DNA of 64,000 nt from Caulobacter sp. 602-2. Its GTDB lineage: Bacteria; Pseudomonadota; Alphaproteobacteria; Caulobacterales; Caulobacteraceae. The DNA is taken from the NCBI RefSeq assembly GCF_011043625.1, contig NZ_JAAKGT010000002.1, forward strand, positions 310,001-374,000. The letters run 5' to 3'. Positions 1 to 6,874 of the stretch are shown here, piece by piece; the first letter of the stretch is position 1, and each line of letters begins with the position of its first letter. A program made the translations under genes and the position numbers. The notes beneath the pieces were generated by a model. It was not told the origin of the DNA, searched no databases, and saw only the letters and a program-made list of their open reading frames with translations.

Positions 1-561
1 GAACGAGCCGCCGTCGACCCGGACGCGGGCGTTGAACCCTGCGTCCTTGCCCGTGGGCGTCACCATGTTCACCGCCCCGCCCAGGAGAGCGCCGCCGAAG
101 CGCAGGGCGTTGCCGCCGCGATAGACCTCGGCGTAGCGGGTGTTCAGCGGATCGGCGATCTGGCTGTCGCCATAGCCGTCGGCCTCGTTCAGCGGCACGC
201 CGTCCTGGGCAAGCAGCAGGCCGCGATTGTGGTTGGCGTTGCCGATCCCCGAGCCGCGGATCGAGATGCGCACGTCCCCGCCCCACTTGCGCTGGGCGTA
301 GACGCCGGGGGCGTCGCGCAGCATGTCGTCCAGCGCCAGGGCCTGACGGCTGGCGTAGGATTCCTGCGAGATCACCGACACCGCGCCGGGCGTCTCGGAC
401 AGGCGCTTGCGGGCGTCGGCGACGACGGAGGGGTCCTCGGCGTTGCGGCGGGCGGTGACGATCACCGACGAAACGGCGCTTTCGGCGTCGTCGGGAGCCG
501 CCAGGGCGGCGGCGGGCGCCAGCGCGGACAACGCGCAGGCGGCCAGGAGAGCGGATTTCAT
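1..561 (-). CDS. TonB-dependent receptor, N-terminal part (cut by window edge)
   Basis: This is the first 187 codons of an outer-membrane TonB-dependent receptor; the barrel lies beyond base 1. The protein opens with a clear Sec signal (MKSALLAACALSALAP, cleaved near residue 21). A TonB-box-like stretch (VSSVIVTARR, about residues 29-38) follows, then the plug domain: SETPGAVSVIS, ALDDMLRDAPGV, ISIRGSGIG and an ...EVYRGGNALRFGG block. The ATG at 561 is preceded by AAGGA. The upstream DUF2946 gene on the same strand suggests a shared operon. DUF2946 proteins are known near copper-related receptors such as OprC, so copper is a guess for the ligand. The plug itself does not show substrate. Confidence 0.9.
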   Translation of the reverse strand, partial: MKSALLAACALSALAPAAALAAPDDAESAVSSVIVTARRNAEDPSVVADARKRLSETPGAVSVISQESYASRQALALDDMLRDAPGVYAQRKWGGDVRISIRGSGIGNANHNRGLLLAQDGVPLNEADGYGDSQIADPLNTRYAEVYRGGNALRFGGALLGGAVNMVTPTGKDAGFNARVRVDGGSF

Positions 562-683
562 CTTGGGGTCCTTGGACCATGCCCGGCATGGCCATCAGCA
601 GGCGGATCTGGCCGGGCGCAGTCTGGCGCGCGGCGTTGCGAACCCGGCGCGCGGCCGGGCTTGGCCGGTCATGCGACCGGCGG

Positions 684-1106
684 TCAGATCAGCTGGCTGG
701 GCGGTCCCCTGGCAGGAAGCGGCGGCGCGGCCAGGCCCCGACCGGGGGCCAGGTGCACGGCGTGGGCCGGCTCCGGCTGAGCGGCGTAGGCGACGAACTC
801 GACCGGCGCGACGGCCAGGTCGGCCGGCGGCGCGCCCATCGGGACGCCCAGCGCCGCGAAGGCGCAAGGCGCGTCGGCGGGCTTCTCGTCGGCGCCGTCC
901 TTCTTGTGGTCCAGGCGCTCGCCGGGGGCGACGACCATGGCTCCCTGACCGGTGCAGAGCACCAGGGCGAAGGGCAGGCCGTTGCGGGGTTCCGGGGCGG
1001 TCATGAAGCCGGCCGGGACCAGCACCTTCAAGACGACCGCCAGCGCCGCGAGCGTCATGAAGACGGCGCGGGCGTTGGTCCAGCGATGGATGGTCGGCCG
1101 GGTCAC
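684..1106 (-). CDS. DUF2946 family protein
   Basis: A 140-residue protein with one N-terminal hydrophobic segment (about residues 15-35, ending VLVPAGFM), a CTGQG block near residue 51, a second cysteine in a CAFAAL block and the ending RGPPSQLI. This layout, including the terminal RGPP, is typical of DUF2946 proteins, which are small and exported or membrane-anchored. Function is unproven; the family recurs beside copper- and TonB-linked genes. It is read in the same direction as the receptor ending at base 1, with a 122-bp gap, and probably precedes it in one transcript. The start used is GTG at 1106 and is uncertain because no strong ribosome binding site stands in front of it. Confidence 0.72.
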   Translation of the reverse strand: MTRPTIHRWTNARAVFMTLAALAVVLKVLVPAGFMTAPEPRNGLPFALVLCTGQGAMVVAPGERLDHKKDGADEKPADAPCAFAALGVPMGAPPADLAVAPVEFVAYAAQPEPAHAVHLAPGRGLAAPPLPARGPPSQLI

Positions 1107-1206
1107 GCCTCAGGCTTTAGCTCAAGCGATGCGGCTTGTCCTTGGTCATTCCGCCCCAGCCACATCATCCCTGGCGCGAAACGCGACGCAGGGTACAACC
1201 GAGCCC

Positions 1207-3003
1207 ATGATCGACCGTCGTTCTTTTCTCGCGTCCGCCGCCGCCCTGGCCGCGCCCCTCCCCGCCCTGGCCCGCGAGACCGAGGGCGAGCGCCTGACCG
1301 GCGTGCTGGAAGGCCTGATCCAGAAGGCGATGCTCGACTCGCCGCAGCTGATGACCCTGACGGGCATGGACGCCGGCCCCAACGCGGCCGCCCGCGGCAA
1401 GCTGGACGACCGCTCGCCGGCCGGGATCGCCCGCACCCGCCAGCTGTTCGTCGACCTTCAGACCCAGCTTGCGACCTTCGACGCCAAGGCGCTGACCGGC
1501 ATGGACCGGGTCAACCACCGCTCGGCCGCCTACCTGGCCGACACCACCCTGCAGAGCTACGCCATGCCGTTCGGCGACCCGAACGTCGGCGTCGCCGTGC
1601 CCTACATCGTCTCTCAGCTGTCGGGCGCCTATCGCGCCGTGCCCAGCTTCCTGGCCGACACCCATCCGGTGAAGACCAAGGAAGACGCCGAGGCCTACCT
1701 GTCACGGCTTTCGGCCTTCGCCGTGCTGCTCGACCAGGAAACCGGCCGCGCCCGCGCCGACTTCGCCAAGGGGGCCACGCCGCCCGACTTCGTGCTGCGC
1801 ACCACGCTCTCGCAGTTCTCGGCGCTGCTCGCCCCGGCGCCGGCAAAGTCGGAACTGGTCACCGGCCTGACCCGCCGCACCGCCGCCATCCCCGGGGATT
1901 GGGAGGCGCGCGGGGCCAGGATCGTCGAGACCGAGGTCTATCCGGCCCTGCGCCGCCAGGCCGACCTGCTGACCGCCGCCCTGCCCACGGCCACCCACGA
2001 CGCCGGCGTCTGGCGCCTGCCGGACGGCGAGGCCTACTACCGCTACGCCGTGCGCTCGGCCACGACCACGGATCTCGCCGGCGAGGAGATCCACCGCCTG
2101 GGCCTGGAGCTGGTGGCCCGCTTTTCCGCCCGCGCCGACGCCATCCTCAAGGCCCGCGGCCTGACCAAGGGCCCGGTCGGCGCCCGCATCGCCGCCCTGC
2201 GACGCGACCCGGCCAATCTCTATCCCAACGACGAGGCCGGCCGCGCCGCCCTGCTGGCCGACCTGGAGGCCAAGACGCAGGCCATGCGCGAGCGCCTGCC
2301 CGGCTATTTCGGCCGCCTGCCCAAGGCCGGGGTGAAGATCCAGCGCATCCCGCCGTCGATCGAGAGCGGCGCGCCCGGCGCCTACTACACCCCGCCCAGC
2401 CTGGACGGCTCGCGCCCCGGCCTGTTCTCGATCAACCTGCGCGACACGGCCGAGCAGCCGCGCTTCGATCTGCCGACCCTGGTGTTCCACGAGGCCATTC
2501 CCGGCCACCACCTGCAGAACGCCCTGATGATGGAGGCGCCGGGCATCCCCACCCTGCGCCGCCTGCCGATCTTCTCGGGCTATTCGGAAGGCTGGGCGCT
2601 CTACGCCGAACAGCTGGCCGACGAGATGGGCGCCTACAAGGACGATCCGCTGGGCCAGTTGGGCTATGTCGCCTCGATGCTGTTCCGCGCTTCGCGACTG
2701 GTGCTCGACTCCGGCATCCACGCCAAGCGCTGGAGCCGCGAGAAGGCCATCGCCTACATGTCGGAAACCCTCGGCGACGCCGAAAGCTCGGTCACCCGCG
2801 AGGTCGAGCGCTATTGCGTGCAGCCGGGCCAGGCGTCGAGCTACATGCTGGGCTGGCGCACCTGGACCGACAGCCGCGCCCGCGCGCAAAAGCGGCTGGG
2901 CGACAAGTTCAGCCTCAAGGGCTTCCACGACACGGGCCTGACCGCCGGCACCATGCCGCTCGACGTCCTGGCCTCGGTGATCGACGAGTGGAAGGGATCG
3001 TAG
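1207..3003 (+). CDS. DUF885 family metallopeptidase-like protein
   Basis: A 598-residue exported protein. The ATG at 1207 starts a twin-arginine-like signal (DRRSFLASAAALAAPLPALA), so longer upstream frames are not used. The C-terminal half has the DUF885 signature HEAIPGHH at residues 428-435, followed by SEGWALYAEQ around 460-469. Together these look like a zinc site of the HExxH type with a distal glutamate. The family is thought to be peptidase-like, but the substrate is unknown. A paralogue of almost identical length lies at 14820-16619. A palindromic intergenic repeat follows, and the next gene is convergent. Confidence 0.85.
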   Translation: MIDRRSFLASAAALAAPLPALARETEGERLTGVLEGLIQKAMLDSPQLMTLTGMDAGPNAAARGKLDDRSPAGIARTRQLFVDLQTQLATFDAKALTGMDRVNHRSAAYLADTTLQSYAMPFGDPNVGVAVPYIVSQLSGAYRAVPSFLADTHPVKTKEDAEAYLSRLSAFAVLLDQETGRARADFAKGATPPDFVLRTTLSQFSALLAPAPAKSELVTGLTRRTAAIPGDWEARGARIVETEVYPALRRQADLLTAALPTATHDAGVWRLPDGEAYYRYAVRSATTTDLAGEEIHRLGLELVARFSARADAILKARGLTKGPVGARIAALRRDPANLYPNDEAGRAALLADLEAKTQAMRERLPGYFGRLPKAGVKIQRIPPSIESGAPGAYYTPPSLDGSRPGLFSINLRDTAEQPRFDLPTLVFHEAIPGHHLQNALMMEAPGIPTLRRLPIFSGYSEGWALYAEQLADEMGAYKDDPLGQLGYVASMLFRASRLVLDSGIHAKRWSREKAIAYMSETLGDAESSVTREVERYCVQPGQASSYMLGWRTWTDSRARAQKRLGDKFSLKGFHDTGLTAGTMPLDVLASVIDEWKGS

Positions 3004-3015
3004 CGCCCCAATCCC

Positions 3016-3128
3016 GTCATCCCGGCCGCAGCGAAGCGGAGCGCCGGGACCTCCCAGGTTTCAGATCCTGCCGACGCGCGAGATCCCGGCTCTGCGGACC
3101 GCTGACGCGCTCCTCCGGCCGGGATGAC
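3016..3128. repeat. Intergenic palindromic repeat family A, copy 1
   Basis: The element starts GTCATCCCGGCCGCAG and ends CCGGCCGGGATGAC, so its ends are inverted copies that can fold into one long hairpin. Inside are GCCGGGACCTCCC and GAGATCCCGGCTC blocks shared with the other copies at 14674, 32151 and 60025. Here it separates two convergent genes. Confidence 0.88.
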
Positions 3129-3156
3129 AAGTTTTCCTCGGCGGGCCGTTGGCGAG

Positions 3157-3687
3157 TTAAAGCGGCACGTAGGTCAGCCTGACGACCTCGTCGCCGATGC
3201 GGGTGCTGTCCACCAGCCGCAGCTTGGGCTTGGACCCCGCGAAGAACGGTGACCCCTCGCCCAGCACGACGGGGTGCAGGTAGATCCGGTACTCGTCGAT
3301 CAGGCCAAGCGCGGTCAGGCTGCGGGCCAGGTCCGGCCCGCCGACCTCGATCACCCCCTCGTGGCGATCCTTCAGCGCGCGGACGGCCGTCTCGAGGTCG
3401 CCCTCCAGCAGCGTGGCGTTCGGGCCGACCGATGTCAGCGAGCGCGACGCCACCCATTTGGGACAGCCGCGCCAGGCCATCGCGAAGTCGCGCCGGGCCT
3501 CGTCCCAATCGGGATGCTCCTCGTCCCAGTAGCTCATGATCTCGTAGAGGCGGCGGCCGTAGAGGCTGCCGGTGAGGCTCCGCGCCTGGTCGACGAAGTA
3601 CTGGAACAGCACGGGGTCGGGCCCGAACGCCATGTGGTCGACATAGCCATCGAGGGACTGGTTCATGCCGAAGACGAGCTTGGCCAT
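3157..3687 (-). CDS. Dihydrofolate reductase / RibD C-terminal family protein
   Basis: A 176-residue cytosolic protein of the RibD C-terminal (dihydrofolate reductase-like) fold. It opens MAKLVFGMNQSLDGYV, has the LYGRRLYEIMSYW block, EVGGPDLARSL for nucleotide binding, and HPVVLGEGSPFF near the end, all in family order. The ATG at 3687 is chosen because GGGAG stands 6 nt upstream and the protein begins directly with the first beta strand. Stand-alone members are NADPH-dependent reductases of mostly unknown substrate. Another member of the same superfamily, not close in sequence, is at 60186-60854. It is transcribed away from the iron-regulated receptor gene. Confidence 0.85.
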   Translation of the reverse strand: MAKLVFGMNQSLDGYVDHMAFGPDPVLFQYFVDQARSLTGSLYGRRLYEIMSYWDEEHPDWDEARRDFAMAWRGCPKWVASRSLTSVGPNATLLEGDLETAVRALKDRHEGVIEVGGPDLARSLTALGLIDEYRIYLHPVVLGEGSPFFAGSKPKLRLVDSTRIGDEVVRLTYVPL

Positions 3688-3884
3688 AGCGATCTCCCGG
3701 CCTTCTCGAAGGACCAGTCGGAGGTTGCGCGGAAAAACGGCCGGGCGCAAAGCCCCCCTCCCGGCCCATTTTTGCGCCCTCGCATCAACTCGCTATTAAG
3801 AGTCACTTGCATTAAGGCGGAAAGGCGACCAAAAGCGTCGCCGTTCGGCGAAGCGCTCTGTCGGGAGTCGCTCGCCCATATGAT

Positions 3885-3903
3885 GCGAATGATTCTTATT
3901 CGC
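3885..3903 (+). promoter_or_regulatory. Fur-like iron box
   Basis: GCGAATGATTCTTATTCGC has perfect 6-bp arms (GCGAAT/ATTCGC) around a 7-bp AT-rich centre and matches the shape of proteobacterial Fur boxes. It lies 22 bp before the ATG of the receptor at 3925, where it would cover the promoter. Binding is inferred. Confidence 0.75.
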
Positions 3904-3924
3904 TTAATATACGGGGATAGTCGT

Positions 3925-5976
3925 ATGCGCATTTCCAACCGGACGCGCGGCCTGTTGCTGGCCGGCGTCGCCAACCTCGTTCTCGCCGGCCTCGCCCACG
4001 GCCAGACCGCCGATGCGGCCGACGAGGCCGTCACCACCAGCAAGCTGTCGCTGGGCAAGGTCGTCGTCTCGGCCGGCCAGGAGAAGGTGGCGATCGACAC
4101 GCCCCAGGCCGTGACCACGCTGGACCAGGACGACATCGACCAGGCCCAGGCCTCGACCATCGGCGACCTGCTGGCCGGCATCCCTGGCGTCAACACCATG
4201 GGCGGCGTCGGCTCGCTGGGCCAGGGCTTCAACATCCGCGGCATGGGCACGGGCCTGGCCGACAGCGACAGTCGCATCCTGATGCAGATCGACGGCGTCA
4301 CGAAGTTCTTCGAGCAGTACCGGATGGGCGCGTTCTTCAGCGACCCCGAGCTCTACAAGCGCGTCGAGGTGCTGCGCGGCCCGGCCTCGTCCACCCTCTA
4401 TGGCGCGGGCGCCCTGGCCGGCGTGGTCAGCTTCACCAGCAAGGACGCCTCGGACTTCCTGCAGGGCGACGACCGCTTCGCCGTGCGCCTGCGCGGCGGC
4501 GTCGAGAGCAACGCCGAGGCCCGCTTCGGCTCGGGCATCCTGGCCTTCAAGCCGACCGACAAGCTGGAGGTGCTGGGCATGTACACCAGCCGCCGCAGCG
4601 ACGAGTACGAGAACGGCAGCGGCGAGGTCGTGCCGGCCTCGGAAGCCAGCTCCGACAGCTACCTGCTGAAGGGTCGCTACACCTTCGGCAAGGACCACAG
4701 CGTCTGGGCCTCGTACCAGAACTGGAAGAACGACGGCGTCCAGATCTACGACCAGTCCGAAGCCATGGCCACGACCTCGGTGCGCCGCAAGACCATCGAC
4801 GACACCGCCGTCATCGGCTACCAGAACGCCTTCGAAGGCAACGACCTGCTCGATTTCGAGGCCCAGGTCTCCTACGCCAACAGCAAGGTCAACCAGACCG
4901 ACACCACCTTCCTGTCGGGGGTGCTGGAGTCGGAGTTCTCGTACAAGACCTACCAGGGCCGCGCCCAGAACACCTCGGAGTTCCAGTTCGGCGGCGACGG
5001 CGTCGCCTTCCTGACCGTCGGCGCCCAGGCCTACAAGCAGGAGCGCCGCAATCCGCGCCGCACGGCCACCGGCACCAACCACGGCGCGGCCACCCACCCC
5101 GAAGGCGACATGGAGAAGTACGGCCTGTTCGCCCAGGGCGAGGTCACCTACGGCAAGCTGACCGTGATCCCCGGCGTGCGCGTCGACTGGACCAAGCTGC
5201 AGCCGGGCCTGGGCGTGACCACGACCAGGAAGGTCAATGACGACGGCGTCTCGCCGAAGATCGCCGCCCTCTACACCCTGACCGAATGGGCCTCGGTGTT
5301 CGGCTCGATCGCCCACACCGTGCGCATGCCGGTGCTGGACGAGATCTACAGCCGCACCGCGACGGCCTCGACCAACTACAGCCTGAACCTCAAGCCCGAG
5401 GAGTCGGACAACTACGAGGTCGGCGGCACGCTGCAGTTCCGCAACCTGTTCGGCCAGGGCGACCAGGCGCGGATCAAGACCACCCTCTTCCGCAACGACG
5501 TCAGCAACCTGATCGCGCGCGGGACCTCGACCTCCAGCTACTTCGTCAACATCGGCGAGGCCCGCTATTCGGGCGTCGAGGTCGAGGCCGAGTACGGCGC
5601 CAAGCGCTTCTTCGCCCGCGGCGCGCTGTCGGTGATCGACGGCGAGAACCGCACGACGAACCTGCCGCTGAACACCATCCCGGCCGACACCCTGAACCTG
5701 ACGCTCGGCTACGTCTTCCCGGCCGAGAACCTGACCGTGGGCTGGCGCGGCGAGTTCGCCGACGACCAGAACGAGACGACCACCGCCTCGCTACGCACGC
5801 CGGGCTATGCGGTGCACAACCTGTTCCTGGCCTGGAAGCCTCAGGACGGCGTTCTGAAGGGCCTGGAGGTGCAGGCCGGTGTCGACAACCTGTTCGACAA
5901 GACCTTCCGCCGCCACCTGTCGTCGCTCGACGCCGAGGGCCGCACGGTCAAGCTCACGCTCGGCCGCACGTTCTGA
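3925..5976 (+). CDS. TonB-dependent receptor, haem/haemoglobin type
   Basis: A 683-residue outer-membrane receptor. The ATG at 3925 follows GGGGAT and begins a signal peptide ending LAHGQ (residue 26). The TonB-box region (SLGKVVVSAGQ) and plug follow: DQDDIDQAQASTIGDLL, FNIRGMGTG, RVEVLRGPASSTLYG. The barrel ends in ...VKLTLGRTF with the expected terminal Phe. A Fur-like box directly upstream and a tonB gene 2 bp downstream make iron or haem uptake the likely role. The plug and barrel pattern resembles haemoglobin/transferrin-type receptors, but a siderophore ligand cannot be excluded from sequence alone. Confidence 0.9.
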   Translation: MRISNRTRGLLLAGVANLVLAGLAHGQTADAADEAVTTSKLSLGKVVVSAGQEKVAIDTPQAVTTLDQDDIDQAQASTIGDLLAGIPGVNTMGGVGSLGQGFNIRGMGTGLADSDSRILMQIDGVTKFFEQYRMGAFFSDPELYKRVEVLRGPASSTLYGAGALAGVVSFTSKDASDFLQGDDRFAVRLRGGVESNAEARFGSGILAFKPTDKLEVLGMYTSRRSDEYENGSGEVVPASEASSDSYLLKGRYTFGKDHSVWASYQNWKNDGVQIYDQSEAMATTSVRRKTIDDTAVIGYQNAFEGNDLLDFEAQVSYANSKVNQTDTTFLSGVLESEFSYKTYQGRAQNTSEFQFGGDGVAFLTVGAQAYKQERRNPRRTATGTNHGAATHPEGDMEKYGLFAQGEVTYGKLTVIPGVRVDWTKLQPGLGVTTTRKVNDDGVSPKIAALYTLTEWASVFGSIAHTVRMPVLDEIYSRTATASTNYSLNLKPEESDNYEVGGTLQFRNLFGQGDQARIKTTLFRNDVSNLIARGTSTSSYFVNIGEARYSGVEVEAEYGAKRFFARGALSVIDGENRTTNLPLNTIPADTLNLTLGYVFPAENLTVGWRGEFADDQNETTTASLRTPGYAVHNLFLAWKPQDGVLKGLEVQAGVDNLFDKTFRRHLSSLDAEGRTVKLTLGRTF

Positions 5977-5978
5977 AG

Positions 5979-6740
5979 ATGAAGACGCCCTGGCATGTTC
6001 GAGCCTGGGCGACGGGGGCGTCGTTGGTCATCAACGGCGCCCTCGGGCTCGCCGTCGTCCAGTGGGAGCAGAGGCCCATCCTCGCGCCCATGGACGACGC
6101 GGCCATGCTGATCTCGCTCGGCGATCCGGCCCTGCAGTCCGTGAACAACGCGACCTCGCCGGACGCCGCACCGGCCCCCACGCCGGAAACCGAGCCCGCC
6201 CCGCCGCAGCCTTCGCAGCCGGAAAAGCCCGCGCCCAAGCCCCTGCCGCCGCGTCCCGACGGCTGGCTGACGACGGCCGCGCCCAAGTCCGCGCCGCCTT
6301 CCCCGACGCCGCCTTCCGAGGCCCCGCGCCAGGCCGCCCCCGCCGCGGCCCAGGCCGCCGTGCCGGCCGCCGCCCGGGCCATGGAGGCCTCCGCCGCCAA
6401 GCCGCCGGCGGGCCAGCGCGACGCCGACAGCGTCCAGGCCCACGCCGGAACCAGCACCGCTTACGCGGCAAGGGTCCGCGCCTGGCTGGAGGCCCACAAG
6501 ACCTATCCGAAGGCCGCCCGCATGCGAAAGCAGCAGGGCACCGCCCAGGTGACCTTTATCCTCGACCGCGCCGGCCACGTGCTGGACTGCCGCCTGACCG
6601 GCCCGACCGGCCACGCCTTGCTCGACGCCGAGGTCCGCGCCATGGTCGCCCGCGCCGACCCGTTCCCGGCGCCTCCGCACACGCTGAAGGGCGACCGCAT
6701 CGAGATGGACGCGCCGGTCGAGTTTTCGCTGAAGAACTAG
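5979..6740 (+). CDS. tonB: TonB family protein
   Basis: A 253-residue energy-transducing protein that couples inner-membrane proton motive force to the receptor. It has an N-terminal membrane anchor (ATGASLVINGALGLAVVQW, about residues 9-27). A long Pro/Ala-rich periplasmic spacer (about 60-150) includes PPQPSQPEKPAPKP. The C-terminal TonB domain reads YPKAARMRKQQGTAQVTF, then LLDAEVRAMVARADPFPAPP. The ATG sits 2 bp after the receptor stop, so the pair is almost certainly co-transcribed and translationally coupled. ExbB and ExbD are not present here and would have to be supplied elsewhere. Confidence 0.9.
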   Translation: MKTPWHVRAWATGASLVINGALGLAVVQWEQRPILAPMDDAAMLISLGDPALQSVNNATSPDAAPAPTPETEPAPPQPSQPEKPAPKPLPPRPDGWLTTAAPKSAPPSPTPPSEAPRQAAPAAAQAAVPAAARAMEASAAKPPAGQRDADSVQAHAGTSTAYAARVRAWLEAHKTYPKAARMRKQQGTAQVTFILDRAGHVLDCRLTGPTGHALLDAEVRAMVARADPFPAPPHTLKGDRIEMDAPVEFSLKN

Positions 6741-6741
6741 G

Positions 6742-6870
6742 AACCTCCCCCTCTGGGGGAGGCGGCCGAAGGCCGGTGGGGGGCGCTTTCAGCTTCCGAG
6801 CCGGTCGAAATTCATCAGCATCTCCCCCCACCGATCGCTTCGCGATCACCTCCCCCACAGGGGGAGGTTC
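6742..6870. repeat. Intergenic repeat family B, copy 1
   Basis: Begins AACCTCCCCCTCTGGGGGAGG and ends CTCCCCCACAGGGGGAGGTT. Each end is itself a palindrome and the two ends are inverted copies. It starts one base after the tonB stop and ends just before the GH115 stop, so it fills this convergent junction. Confidence 0.88.
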
Positions 6871-6874
6871 CTGG

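Noticed and set aside
3016..3128. Repeat families as CRISPR arrays or insertion sequences
   Set aside because: Copies are single, spread between genes, lack regular spacers and have no transposase or cas genes nearby.
579..3182. An 867-codon plus-strand frame covering the DUF946-type and DUF885 genes
   Set aside because: It is rich in Arg/Pro/Gly without domains and runs antisense to the DUF2946 gene and in another frame through the DUF885 gene, so it is a shadow.
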